A DNA stretch of 34,124 nt from Methylaequor sp002691245 (GCA_002691245.1 NZHH01000021.1:1-34124); one strand, 5' to 3'; counted from the first letter of the stretch, positions 8,301 to 16,602 are shown. Numbers and translations are program-made. Notes: generated by a model from the letters alone, not told the origin.

Positions 8301-8849
8301 TTGGTAAAACTTGATAAAATTTATACTCGTGGCGGGGATAAAGGAAGCACAAGTTTAGGCGATGGTTCAAGGGTAGACAAAAGTAGTGCTCGTATCAAAG
8401 CATATGGTGAAGTTGACGAAGCTAATTCTTCTATAGGAATTGCAGTAGCATTCTCTTCAAGTAAAATAAAAAATATTTTACTTGCGGTTCAGAATGATCT
8501 GTTTGATGTTGGTGCGGATCTGTGTTTTCCAACTCAACAAAAAAAAAAGTTAACAATTTTGTCTAATAGAGTAGTGTTTTTAGAAGATGAAATTGATAAA
8601 CTTAATAAAGATCTTTCCAAACTAGAATCTTTTATTCTACCTGGAGGTACAAGGTCATCCTCTTTTCTACATCTTTCTAGATCTTTGGTTAGAAGAGCAG
8701 AAAGATCTATAGTTGAATTGGATAAAGGTGAAGAAGTAAATCCCAACGTGATAAAATATATCAATAGATTATCAGATTTCCTTTTTGTTGCCGCAAGGTT
8801 TGAGAATAAAAAAGAAGGTGATATACTTTGGGTTCCAAATAAATATTAA
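8301..8849 (+). CDS. mmaB: PduO-type cob(I)alamin adenosyltransferase
   Basis: Transfers the adenosyl group of ATP to cob(I)alamin, making the adenosylcobalamin that Ecm needs. The 182-residue protein starts with the family signature YTRGGDKGSTSLGDG (residues 8-22), which forms the ATP site. It continues with KAYGEVDEANSSIG, FILPGGTRSSSFLHLSRSLVRRAER and a C-terminal NRLSDFLFVAAR. The start is TTG, preceded by AGGAA overlapping the previous stop; the next residues V-K-L-D-K-I-Y-T-R match the usual N-terminus and no better start exists. Placement between mcd and etfB ties cofactor supply to the B12-dependent pathway. Gene names differ between organisms (mmaB, pduO). Confidence 0.92.
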   Translation: MVKLDKIYTRGGDKGSTSLGDGSRVDKSSARIKAYGEVDEANSSIGIAVAFSSSKIKNILLAVQNDLFDVGADLCFPTQQKKKLTILSNRVVFLEDEIDKLNKDLSKLESFILPGGTRSSSFLHLSRSLVRRAERSIVELDKGEEVNPNVIKYINRLSDFLFVAARFENKKEGDILWVPNKY

Positions 8850-8863
8850 CTTAGGAATTTAAT

Positions 8864-9619
8864 ATGAAAGCTTTAGTTTGTGTAAAAAGAGTTATTGATT
8901 ATAACGTTAAAATACGGGTTAAATCAGATAAATCTGGTGTTGAAACAGAAAACGTTAAAATGTCAATGAACCCTTTTGATGAGATAGCTGTTGAAGAAGC
9001 TGTCAGAATGAAAGAAAAGGGACAAATTAATGAAATTATTGTCTTATCAGTTGGCTCTGATAAATCTCAAGAAACAATTCGGTCTGGACTAGCTATGGGA
9101 GGAGACAGAGGTATTCTAGTTAAAACAGACAATGAACAAATTGAACCTCTCAATGTTGCCAAAGTTATAAAGTCAATTTGTGATAAAGAAAAACCAGATC
9201 TTGTGATTTTGGGAAAACAAGCAATCGATGATGATTGTAATCAAACCGGACAAATCGTTGCAACACTTCTTAATATTCCACAGGCAACTTTTGCCTCAGA
9301 ACTTAAAAAAAATGACGACAATACGCTTGATGTAACCAGAGAAATCGATGGTGGACTAGAAACCATAAGAGTAAATATACCTTGTGTTATAACAACTGAT
9401 CTTAGACTCAATGAACCAAGGTATGCCTCACTACCAAATATTATGAAAGCCAAGCAAAAAAAAATAGAATTACTTGAAATAAGTGATTTAGGTATAGATA
9501 TTAAAAATAGATTAAAGGTTTTAGAAGTTAATGAGCCTCCTGTTAGAAAACCAGGAATAAAAGTTAATGATGTAGAATCTCTAGTGGATAAATTAAAAAA
9601 TGAGGCAAAAGTACTATGA
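8864..9619 (+). CDS. etfB: Electron transfer flavoprotein beta subunit
   Basis: Small subunit of the ETF heterodimer, a soluble carrier taking electrons from acyl-CoA dehydrogenases (Mcd is the nearby candidate) to ETF-quinone oxidoreductase. The 251 residues match family length. Motifs: MKALVCVKRVIDYNVKIRV at the N-terminus, MNPFDEIAVEEAVRMKEKG, the AMP-site segment GKQAIDDDCNQTGQ (about 125-138), the REIDGGLE segment and TTDLRLNEPRYASLPNIMKAK. AGGAA lies just upstream of the ATG. Its stop overlaps the etfA start in ATGA, a classic coupled pair. Confidence 0.95.
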   Translation: MKALVCVKRVIDYNVKIRVKSDKSGVETENVKMSMNPFDEIAVEEAVRMKEKGQINEIIVLSVGSDKSQETIRSGLAMGGDRGILVKTDNEQIEPLNVAKVIKSICDKEKPDLVILGKQAIDDDCNQTGQIVATLLNIPQATFASELKKNDDNTLDVTREIDGGLETIRVNIPCVITTDLRLNEPRYASLPNIMKAKQKKIELLEISDLGIDIKNRLKVLEVNEPPVRKPGIKVNDVESLVDKLKNEAKVL

Positions 9620-10551
9620 AAATATTAGTTGTAATAGAGCATGATAATAAAGACGTAAAACAGTCAAGTTTTTCAACAATAACTGCAGCAAATAAAATAG
9701 GCGAAAACGTGGAGGCTATTATACTTGGCGATAATTTAGATTCCCCTTTAGAAAGTTTAAAAATGGCTGATGGATTAAAAAAAATTCATGCCATTGAAAG
9801 TAAGAATTTTCTTAACCCCATAGCCGAACACCTTAGCTCGACTATCTCAAAATTTATTGAGGATAAAGGTTTTACTCATATATTATCTCCCTCAAGCACT
9901 TTTGGTAAAAATATGTCCCCGAAACTTTCAGCACTCCTCGATGTTCAGCAAATATCAGATATAACTAATGTGATAAGTGATAGCACATTTGAAAGACCTA
10001 TTTATGCTGGTAACGCAATTGCTAAGGTTCAATCTAACGATGATATAAAAATTATTACAGTTAGATCAACCTGCTTTGAACCATGTAAGCAAAACTCAAG
10101 CGTAGATATAGAAAAATTAGCTTTGAATGTAGATGCAAACAATTCGATTAGCTTCGTAAGCTACAATCAATCAAAATCGGATAGACCAGAACTCACGAGT
10201 GCTAAAATAGTTATATCAGGTGGAAGAGGTATGCAAAATGGAGAAAATTTCAAGCTACTTGAAGGAATTGCTGATAAACTTGGTGCAGCTATGGGTGCTA
10301 GTAGGGCAGCAGTTGACGCAGGTTTTGTTCCTAATGATTGGCAAGTTGGCCAAACAGGTAAGATAGTTGCTCCAGACCTATACATAGCGGTTGGAATTTC
10401 AGGAGCTATCCAACATATCGCTGGCATTAAAGACTCGAAATACATTGCTTGCATTAATAAAGACGAAGAAGCTCCGATATTCAATTTTTCAGACTATGGA
10501 TTAGTTGGTGACCTTTTCGATTTATTACCAAAGTTAGAAGAGAAATTATAA
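9616..10551 (+). CDS. etfA: Electron transfer flavoprotein alpha subunit
   Basis: Large subunit of ETF that holds FAD. Its 311 residues carry the FAD-binding C-terminal domain in standard form: SGGRGMQNGENFKLLEG, GASRAAVDAGFVPNDWQVGQTG, the APDLYIAVGISGAIQH signature and a terminal DYGLVGDLFDLLP. It starts at the ATGA overlap with etfB. In many alphaproteobacteria a 3-hydroxybutyryl-CoA dehydrogenase gene follows etfA; here the next gene is instead a convergent TlpA-like gene, whose last six bases overlap the etfA end. No terminator hairpin is visible there. Confidence 0.95.
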   Translation: MKILVVIEHDNKDVKQSSFSTITAANKIGENVEAIILGDNLDSPLESLKMADGLKKIHAIESKNFLNPIAEHLSSTISKFIEDKGFTHILSPSSTFGKNMSPKLSALLDVQQISDITNVISDSTFERPIYAGNAIAKVQSNDDIKIITVRSTCFEPCKQNSSVDIEKLALNVDANNSISFVSYNQSKSDRPELTSAKIVISGGRGMQNGENFKLLEGIADKLGAAMGASRAAVDAGFVPNDWQVGQTGKIVAPDLYIAVGISGAIQHIAGIKDSKYIACINKDEEAPIFNFSDYGLVGDLFDLLPKLEEKL

Positions 10552-11055
10552 CAATGATTCTAGTTGTTCTAAAATTTTGTTATCTAGCCAGTTGATATAA
10601 CCTTCAACTCTAGATAATTCATTCATATTTTTGTCAATGATCAATGTAGTTGGCATTATTTTCACCTCTAATTTCTTTGTAATTACTAATTTATTATCTA
10701 TCAAGATATTTAGTTTTTTGAATCTGTTTTTTTTCAAAAATTTTGGGATAACTTTTTCTGGATTTGAATCAACAGAAATAAAGAGGACTTCAATAGAATC
10801 TTTGTATTTTTTTTTTAATTTTACTAGTTCTGGAATTTCTTTAATGCATGGCGGACACCATGTAGCCCAAAAATTCAATAGGTATAGTTTATTATTATCA
10901 TTCTTTTGAAAGATATCTATTTCTTTCTTATCCAATGTGTCAAATTTTAAATAATCAATCTTTTTCGGTGGATTATTTAATAATAGTTGATTGTTCTCGT
11001 ACGAATGAGATAGATTTGATATTAATAAAACGAATAAAAATAAAATTATTTTCAT
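10546..11055 (-). CDS. TlpA/ResA-like periplasmic thioredoxin
   Basis: Predicted exported thiol-disulfide reductant of 169 residues. Residues 1-18 are a signal peptide or membrane anchor (hydrophobic FLFVLLISNLSHS after a short basic start). The thioredoxin domain carries FWATWCPPC with active-site C67 and C70 and the later cis-proline region in KIMPTTLII. TlpA/ResA relatives reduce apocytochrome c or copper-site cysteines in the periplasm; no such partner is in the window. It is transcribed toward etfA and divergently from argH, with only 18 bases between the two start codons. A tlpA-like gene beside argH is a recurring alphaproteobacterial arrangement. Confidence 0.88.
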   Translation of the reverse strand: MKIILFLFVLLISNLSHSYENNQLLLNNPPKKIDYLKFDTLDKKEIDIFQKNDNNKLYLLNFWATWCPPCIKEIPELVKLKKKYKDSIEVLFISVDSNPEKVIPKFLKKNRFKKLNILIDNKLVITKKLEVKIMPTTLIIDKNMNELSRVEGYINWLDNKILEQLESLL

Positions 11056-11073
11056 AAAATAAATATAGCATAA

Positions 11074-12462
11074 ATGAAAAAAACAACAAATGCACTTTGG
11101 GGCGGAAGATTTCAGAAGAAATCTTCAGAACTATTAAATAAAATAAATAACTCCATTGGCTTTGACTTCCAGCTTGCAGAGGAGGATATACGATTAAATA
11201 AATCTTATGCAATGTCATTGTATAAAAGTGAAATTTTAAAACATGATGAATTTAAAAAAATCGAGAAAGGTTTAGATGAAATTTTGAATGAGGTTCGTAA
11301 TGGCAAGTTTAAATTTTCAAGTGATTATGAAGATATTCATATGAATATAGAAATGGCATTGAAGAAAAAAATTGGGAGATTAGCAGGAAAAATTCATACT
11401 GGAAAATCAAGAAATGATCAAGTTGTGACGGATTTGAAGATGTGGATAAGAGCAAAGTTAAAGATAATTATTATTAAAATTCAATTATTGCAAAAAACAA
11501 TATTGAAAAGATCTGAATTAAATATTGATGTAATAATGCCTGGTTTTACTCATTCTCAGAATGCCCAACCAATTTCTTTGTCTCATTATTTTCTGTCTTT
11601 TTTTGAGATGTTTCAAAGAGATAAAAGAAGGTGTAAACAGCTTTTAGAAAATATTGATGAATGTCCACTGGGGTCAGGTGCATTAGCTGGTACAAATTTT
11701 CACGAAATAAATAGACATTATCTTGCGAAAAATTTAGGTTTCAAAAAACCTACAGAAAATTCATTGGATAGTGTGTCAGATAGAGATTTTGTTATTGAGT
11801 ATTTAAGTATATTGTCAATCTTAAGTTTGCATTTTTCCAGACTTTCCGAAGATTTTATTATTTGGTCAAGTAGCGCTTATGAATTATTAAAGTTTCCTGA
11901 CAGCTTATGCACTGGTTCGTCAATAATGCCACAAAAAAAAAATCCAGACGCAGCTGAACTTGTAAGATCAAAGTGTGGTAGAATTTATGCCTCCTTACTC
12001 AATTTACTAATTATTCAAAAAGGTCTACCAACTGGTTATAGTAAAGATCTTCAAGAAGATAAAGAACCTGTTTTCGATGCTAATACTACAATAAATCTGT
12101 TATTGGATATTGTTAATGAAATGATAAAATCTGTAATCATCAATAAAAAAAATATGTATAATCTTGCTAATAAAGGATATGTAACAGCAACTGATATAGC
12201 TGACTGGATGGTAAAAAATATTGATTTGACATTTAGAGAAGCACATCAAATAACAGGAAAAATTGTATTATTAGCTGAAAAAAAAAAAAAATTATTAGAA
12301 GACTTAAGCCTTGAAGAACTCAGGACTATTCAACCTAAAATTACCGAAGATATTTTTAATCAATTATCAATAAAGGGTTCAATTGAAAAAAAAAAATCTT
12401 ACGGCGGAACCAGTAACAGTGAGATAAAAAAAGCAATAAAGAGAGCCAAGAGAAAGATATAA
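11074..12462 (+). CDS. argH: Argininosuccinate lyase
   Basis: Last enzyme of arginine synthesis, splitting argininosuccinate into arginine and fumarate. It has 462 residues, as expected for the fumarase/aspartase superfamily. WGGRF at 9-13, the substrate segment HTGKSRNDQV (108-117), catalytic-base H160 in GFTHSQNAQP, and the superfamily signature GSSIMPQKKNPD at 281-292 with its catalytic serine are all present. A 14-A run at 12278-12291 inside the gene keeps frame, in contrast to the broken tracts in ftsE and the Nudix gene. Its stop overlaps the start of the small lipoprotein by one base. Confidence 0.96.
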   Translation: MKKTTNALWGGRFQKKSSELLNKINNSIGFDFQLAEEDIRLNKSYAMSLYKSEILKHDEFKKIEKGLDEILNEVRNGKFKFSSDYEDIHMNIEMALKKKIGRLAGKIHTGKSRNDQVVTDLKMWIRAKLKIIIIKIQLLQKTILKRSELNIDVIMPGFTHSQNAQPISLSHYFLSFFEMFQRDKRRCKQLLENIDECPLGSGALAGTNFHEINRHYLAKNLGFKKPTENSLDSVSDRDFVIEYLSILSILSLHFSRLSEDFIIWSSSAYELLKFPDSLCTGSSIMPQKKNPDAAELVRSKCGRIYASLLNLLIIQKGLPTGYSKDLQEDKEPVFDANTTINLLLDIVNEMIKSVIINKKNMYNLANKGYVTATDIADWMVKNIDLTFREAHQITGKIVLLAEKKKKLLEDLSLEELRTIQPKITEDIFNQLSIKGSIEKKKSYGGTSNSEIKKAIKRAKRKI

Positions 12463-12590
12463 TGAAGTTACCCCTTTATTTAATAATTTTTATTGTTTGT
12501 TTATCATTAGTTTCTTGCGGAAAAAAAACAAGACTTGATAAGTTGCCAAATAGTGATTTCCCTAGAGAATATTCTACTCCAGATGATTGA
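12462..12590 (+). CDS. Small lipoprotein (LptM/YifL-like) between argH and lysA
   Basis: A 42-residue open frame from ATG at 12462 (overlapping the argH stop) to TGA at 12588-12590. It begins M-K-L-P-L-Y-L followed by a hydrophobic stretch and a lipobox L-V-S-C, with the lipidated cysteine at residue 19, then G-K-K and a polar tail containing D-F-P-R-E-Y. A tiny lipoprotein with C-G-K-K/R-G and a D-F-P-R-x-Y tail is usual between argH and lysA in alphaproteobacteria. It resembles the LptM group that assists the LPS translocon, though that role is inferred. It overlaps lysA by 8 bases. Confidence 0.82.
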   Translation: MKLPLYLIIFIVCLSLVSCGKKTRLDKLPNSDFPREYSTPDD

Positions 12591-13806
12591 TATTTCTAAA
12601 TATAATAATGAACTAAGATATAGAGGTAATAATCTATTTTTAGAAAATGTTGCTTTAAATAATATTGCGAAGAAATTTAAAACACCAACATTTTGTTATT
12701 CATCTTCTTTGATAACCAATAATTTTAATATATTCAAACACTCATTCAAAAAAATACAACCATTAATCTGTTATGCAATGAAAGCGAATTTTAATTCTTA
12801 TGTTATAAAAATCTTAGAGAAGTTAGGTTCTGGTATTGATGTTGTTTCAAAAGGAGAGCTAAAAAAATGTTTAGATAATGGGGTAAGTGCAAACAAAATT
12901 GTTTTTTCAGGAGTTGGAAAAACAGATGACGAAATAGAATTTGCTCTAAAAAATAAAATAAAGCAAATAAATGTAGAAAGTCTAGAGGAATTAAAAGATA
13001 TTGAAAAAATTTGTAAAAAATTAAGGGTAAATACAAATGTGTGTTTGCGTGTAAATCCTGACATAAATGCCAAAACACATGATAAAATTTCTACGGGAAG
13101 GCTTGAAGATAAATTTGGAATTCCTAATGATCAAATTAAATATATTTTTCAGAATTATAATAATAATAAATTTATTAATATTATTGGATTATCAATTCAT
13201 ATAGGTTCTCAGATTGAATCTCTTGACCCATTTAGAAATGCATTTAAAAAAATAAAAAAACAAGTATTAGATTTAAGGAAAAACGGATTTGAAGTTTCAA
13301 CTATTGATTTAGGTGGTGGTATAGGAATTAAATATAATGAAAAAAGTAGAATAGTTGATGTTGAAATGTATACGAATTTAATCGAGGAACTGTTTTCTGA
13401 TATGAAATTAGAAATTATAATTGAACCAGGAAGATACATAGTTGGTTCTTCAGGAATAATATTGACAAGAGTCATAAGGGTAAAGAAAGGAAAAGATAAA
13501 AACTTTTTAATATTAGATGCAGGAATGAATAATTTACTAAGACCTGCATTATACGGTGCAAAACACAGTATTTTTCCTGTAAAGTTATCATCAAAAAGAA
13601 AAGTTCTTTATGACATTGTAGGTCCAATATGCGAGAGTAGTGATGTTTTTATGAAAAATGCAAAAATTCAGGAACTTAATAAAGATGATTTAGTTGTTAT
13701 ATCCTCAACAGGAGCTTACAGTTCATGTATGGCTTCTGATTACAATTTAAGACCTAAAGCGCAGGAAGTTTTTGTAAAAGAAAAAAAAAACAAGAGTTTC
13801 AAATAG
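12583..13806 (+). CDS. lysA: Diaminopimelate decarboxylase
   Basis: PLP enzyme decarboxylating meso-diaminopimelate to lysine. I chose the ATG at 12583 (407 residues), which overlaps the lipoprotein end by 8 bases. A longer in-frame TTG start at 12535 would run through most of the lipoprotein tail and adds residues unlike the family. Key residues: PLP lysine K67 in YAMKAN, H206 in HIGSQ, the glycine loop at 244-246, EPGRY at 281-285, and C350-E351 in the C-E-S-S-D substrate motif contributed across the dimer. Alanine-racemase-type barrel then a beta domain. It is followed after 5 bases by the start of ftsE. Confidence 0.95.
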   Translation: MIDISKYNNELRYRGNNLFLENVALNNIAKKFKTPTFCYSSSLITNNFNIFKHSFKKIQPLICYAMKANFNSYVIKILEKLGSGIDVVSKGELKKCLDNGVSANKIVFSGVGKTDDEIEFALKNKIKQINVESLEELKDIEKICKKLRVNTNVCLRVNPDINAKTHDKISTGRLEDKFGIPNDQIKYIFQNYNNNKFINIIGLSIHIGSQIESLDPFRNAFKKIKKQVLDLRKNGFEVSTIDLGGGIGIKYNEKSRIVDVEMYTNLIEELFSDMKLEIIIEPGRYIVGSSGIILTRVIRVKKGKDKNFLILDAGMNNLLRPALYGAKHSIFPVKLSSKRKVLYDIVGPICESSDVFMKNAKIQELNKDDLVVISSTGAYSSCMASDYNLRPKAQEVFVKEKKNKSFK

Positions 13807-13811
13807 TTAAA

Positions 13812-14445
13812 ATGGAACAAATTTTTTTTTTAAATGATATATCCTTAATTTCAAAAAAAAAAAAAAATTTTAAACATAAATTTAAAAGTAGATAAAGGTG
13901 ATTTTTTAATTATAAAAGGATCTAACTCAACTGGAAAATCACTGTTATTAAAACTTTTTTATTTGAAGATATTACCCTCATCTGGTTCATTTTTTTTAAA
14001 GGGAGAAAAATTATCACATAACTTAAGAAAAAAAATTTTAGAATTTAGGAAAACAATGGGTGTAATTCTTCAAAATGATTATTTGATTCCTTTTTTCTCT
14101 GTCTATCAGAATATTGAACTTGCAAGTCAGATCCAAAATTCAAAAAAGGAATTTAAATCTCGAATGCAACAAATGTCTAAATGGCTAGATTTAGAAGAAA
14201 TAAAAGAAGAGAAAGTAATTAATTTATCTAACAGTCAAAAACAAAAAGTTGTTATAGCTAGAGCTTTAATAAATAATCCCAAAGTTATTGTTGCAGATCA
14301 ACCAGAAACTTATCTAGACATAGAGTCCAAAAAAAAGATCTTTTTTCTCTTAGAATCTCTGAATAAAATTGGATCTACAATTATTATGACAAGTAATCAA
14401 TCACACAATGTAAGTGTTAAACATAAAATTTTGGAGCTAAGATAA
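13812..14445 (+). CDS. ftsE: FtsE-like cell-division ABC ATPase, frameshifted in a 15-A tract, with altered catalytic motifs
   Basis: ABC ATPase partner of FtsX in the divisome. From the ATG at 13812 the frame reads M-E-Q-I-F-F-L-N-D-I-S-L-I-S-K and enters 15 A's (13853-13867); unshifted it stops at once. With 14 A's it continues as I-L-N-I-N-L-K-V-D-K-G-D-F into the long frame, giving about 210 residues, the normal FtsE size. Walker A is GSNSTGKS (13918-13941). The signature reads LSNSQ rather than LSGGE/Q (14224-14238). Walker B ends A-D-Q-P-E, with Gln where the catalytic Glu is expected (14299-14301), and the H-loop His is Asn (14395-14397). ATP binding looks possible, hydrolysis doubtful. 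The indel may be a homopolymer error or a slippage-rescued site. It ends 2 bases before ftsX. Confidence 0.82.
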
Positions 14446-14447
14446 GA

Positions 14448-15347
14448 ATGATTCAATTTCAGGAGATATTGAAAAAAATTATTCTTAAAGATGAAGAACG
14501 TTTTTTTCATGGATTAACTTTTGTAGTAATCAGTTTAATAACCATTCATTTGGCTATTTATTTTAATTTCTATAAGTTTTCCGAAAATTGGTTAGAGCTT
14601 GAGTCAAGCAAAACTACTTTTATAATTAGCAATAATTCAGATGAAAAAAAAATACCACTTAACATTACATCTGATATAGAAGACTATCTGTCATTAAATA
14701 TTGAAAACTTTAAGTTTAAAATTATTGAAGATAACTTGATAAAAGAAAGCCTAGGATTAACAAATTTTTCTGATATGTCTGGATTGAAATTACCTTTTAT
14801 TTTCCAGGTTGAAACGTCAAATAAAAATACTGTTGATGAAGTCTACACAACAATCATTAATCTTTCCGAAAATAGACTGATTGAAAAATATTCACATCAG
14901 GATGAGTTGTTCGAAATAACATCTTTAGTTAATAGAATTAAGCTAATTATTTTTATAATGTTGTTAGTTGTAATGATTTTATTTGCTTTTTTGGTAATGA
15001 ATATTGTAAAGGCTGCCTTAAAAAGTAATTATAAATTTTTAGATATGTTGCAAATCATGGGAGCTAGTAGTTTTGAATTATCTAAAAATATATCTCAAAG
15101 TGTGGTAAAAAAAATTATTCCCGGTGCGATACTAAGTACTATTTTCGTTTATCTAATAAGCACTCTTTTAATTAAATTATTTGGAGTAAATTTTAATTTT
15201 TTTAATTCCACCTTCTTTTTAGAGATTAATATTAAAACTTTATTTTTATTAATTCTTTTTATTAGTATATTTTTGGCCGTTCTGTTGGTATTTTTAACAT
15301 TTTATTTATTTTATTTTTTTGAGAAAAGATTTTTTGATAAATTTTAA
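14448..15347 (+). CDS. ftsX: FtsX-like cell-division membrane protein
   Basis: Inner-membrane partner of FtsE; in studied bacteria FtsEX relays a signal to EnvC-type activators of septal amidases. The 299 residues show the FtsX layout: a cytoplasmic N-terminus, a membrane helix at about 23-42, a periplasmic domain of about 120 residues, then three helices around 163-190, 222-245 and 262-290. The conserved cytoplasmic loop after helix 2 is recognisable as FLDMLQIMGASSFELSK. Overall identity is low, as is usual for the family, so the call leans on topology, that loop and position right after ftsE. Confidence 0.88.
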   Translation: MIQFQEILKKIILKDEERFFHGLTFVVISLITIHLAIYFNFYKFSENWLELESSKTTFIISNNSDEKKIPLNITSDIEDYLSLNIENFKFKIIEDNLIKESLGLTNFSDMSGLKLPFIFQVETSNKNTVDEVYTTIINLSENRLIEKYSHQDELFEITSLVNRIKLIIFIMLLVVMILFAFLVMNIVKAALKSNYKFLDMLQIMGASSFELSKNISQSVVKKIIPGAILSTIFVYLISTLLIKLFGVNFNFFNSTFFLEINIKTLFLLILFISIFLAVLLVFLTFYLFYFFEKRFFDKF

Positions 15348-15909
15348 GAAATTTATAGTTTTTTTAATATCTATAATCATTATTACCTTTGTGTGGTGGT
15401 TAATTCTAATTTTCAATACATTTCCTAAGAAATTTTATGTAAACGCTGACAGTTTTGAAAGTTCAAAATCTGTAATAGTTGTTCTAACCGGAGGTAAAGG
15501 TAGAATTGACAAGGGTCTTGAACTTTTTGAGAGTAATTATGGTAAATACCTTTTTATTTCTGGAGTATTCAAAGAATCAGAAATTAAAATAAATATCTTT
15601 GTAGAAAATAAATTAATAGAAAAAGATTGCTGTGTAATTGTCGATAATAAATCCAAGAATACATTTGAGAATGCGTTTGAGGTAAAAAGATGGTTAAATG
15701 AAAAAAACGACATAAAAAATCTTATTTTAGTTAGCTCCTATTATCATTTACCAAGGAGTTATATTGTTTTTAAAAAACTTATTAAAGATAAAGATATTTT
15801 ATTGTCACCAGTAAATTATAAAATTAACTTTAATAAAAATATTATTTTTCATGTTAGATTAATTATTCTCGAGTATTTTAAAATTATATATACTTTATTT
15901 TCATTATAA
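15319..15909 (+). CDS. YdcF/ElyC-like DUF218 membrane-anchored protein
   Basis: DUF218-family protein of up to 196 residues, with one N-terminal membrane helix (about 12-32) and a DUF218 domain showing V-V-L-T-G-G-K-G-R-I-D-K-G (about 54-66), ENAFE and LVSSYYHLPRS. Family members (SanA, ElyC, YdcF) affect envelope integrity, but their reaction is not settled. There is no ATG. TTG at 15319 or TTG at 15334 can start it; the purine-rich GAGAAAAG six bases before 15334 favours the second. It overlaps ftsX by 14-29 bases. Its placement between ftsX and plsC recurs in alphaproteobacteria. Confidence 0.82.
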   Translation: MRKDFLINFKKFIVFLISIIIITFVWWLILIFNTFPKKFYVNADSFESSKSVIVVLTGGKGRIDKGLELFESNYGKYLFISGVFKESEIKINIFVENKLIEKDCCVIVDNKSKNTFENAFEVKRWLNEKNDIKNLILVSSYYHLPRSYIVFKKLIKDKDILLSPVNYKINFNKNIIFHVRLIILEYFKIIYTLFSL

Positions 15910-16598
15910 TGAATTTTTTAAGAAATCTTCTATTTTATATTTTCTTTTATGTAGGAACCGCATCTTTTTTTATAATTTTCTCACCTGTTAGATTCTTTAG
16001 TTTCAAATTAGTTGTAAATTTGTGTTATTTTTGGACAACATCAGTTATTAAACTCTCAAAAGCTATGTTAAATATAGATTATAAAATAATTGGAATGAAA
16101 AATATTCCAAGATCTGGAGCATTTATAGTTGCTAGTAACCATCAATCGGCTTGGGAAACTTTTTTTTTTGGCTCATTATTTCCTGGTTCGGTCTTTATTT
16201 TAAAAAATGAACTAAGAAAAATACCAATATTTTCTCAGTATTTCAAAAGATTAGGTTTTATTTTTGTTAAGAGGGACCAGGCATTTGAATCTTTAAAATA
16301 TGTTCTTAAGTCTGTAAAAAAATTGGTTCAGCAAAAAAGAAATGTTTTTGTTATTTTTCCTGAAGGAACAAGATTGCATCCTGGAACAAGAGTTAAACTG
16401 AATAAAGGTGTATTTGCTATCCATAAGTTTATTGGATTGCCGATCTTACCAGTTAAGCTTGATTCTGGAAAGTTTTGGTTGAATAAAAGATTTAGAAAAG
16501 AAAGTGGGACAATAAAAATCAAAATATTTCCAATAATAAAAGACAGAATGAAAAAAGAAGAAGTAATTAGAACTTTAGAGAGATGTTATTATGAATAA
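15909..16598 (+). CDS. plsC: 1-acyl-sn-glycerol-3-phosphate acyltransferase (PlsC family)
   Basis: Membrane acyltransferase making phosphatidic acid from lysophosphatidic acid. The 229 residues contain a hydrophobic N-terminus (about 5-28), the catalytic block NHQSAWE with H78 and E83 (H-x4-E in place of the common H-x4-D, as in related alphaproteobacterial proteins), the substrate block FVKRD (119-123) and FPEGTR at 150-155. It starts at the last base of the preceding stop and ends four bases from the stop of convergent tyrA. Last gene of the argH-to-plsC run. Confidence 0.92.
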   Translation: MNFLRNLLFYIFFYVGTASFFIIFSPVRFFSFKLVVNLCYFWTTSVIKLSKAMLNIDYKIIGMKNIPRSGAFIVASNHQSAWETFFFGSLFPGSVFILKNELRKIPIFSQYFKRLGFIFVKRDQAFESLKYVLKSVKKLVQQKRNVFVIFPEGTRLHPGTRVKLNKGVFAIHKFIGLPILPVKLDSGKFWLNKRFRKESGTIKIKIFPIIKDRMKKEEVIRTLERCYYE

Positions 16599-16602
16599 TG
16601 AT

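Noticed and set aside
12278..12291. 14-A tract in argH as a third slippage site
   Set aside because: The frame is continuous and gives a normal argininosuccinate lyase.
12535..12582. Upstream TTG extension of lysA
   Set aside because: It would run through most of the lipoprotein tail and add 16 non-family residues; the ATG at 12583 is better.
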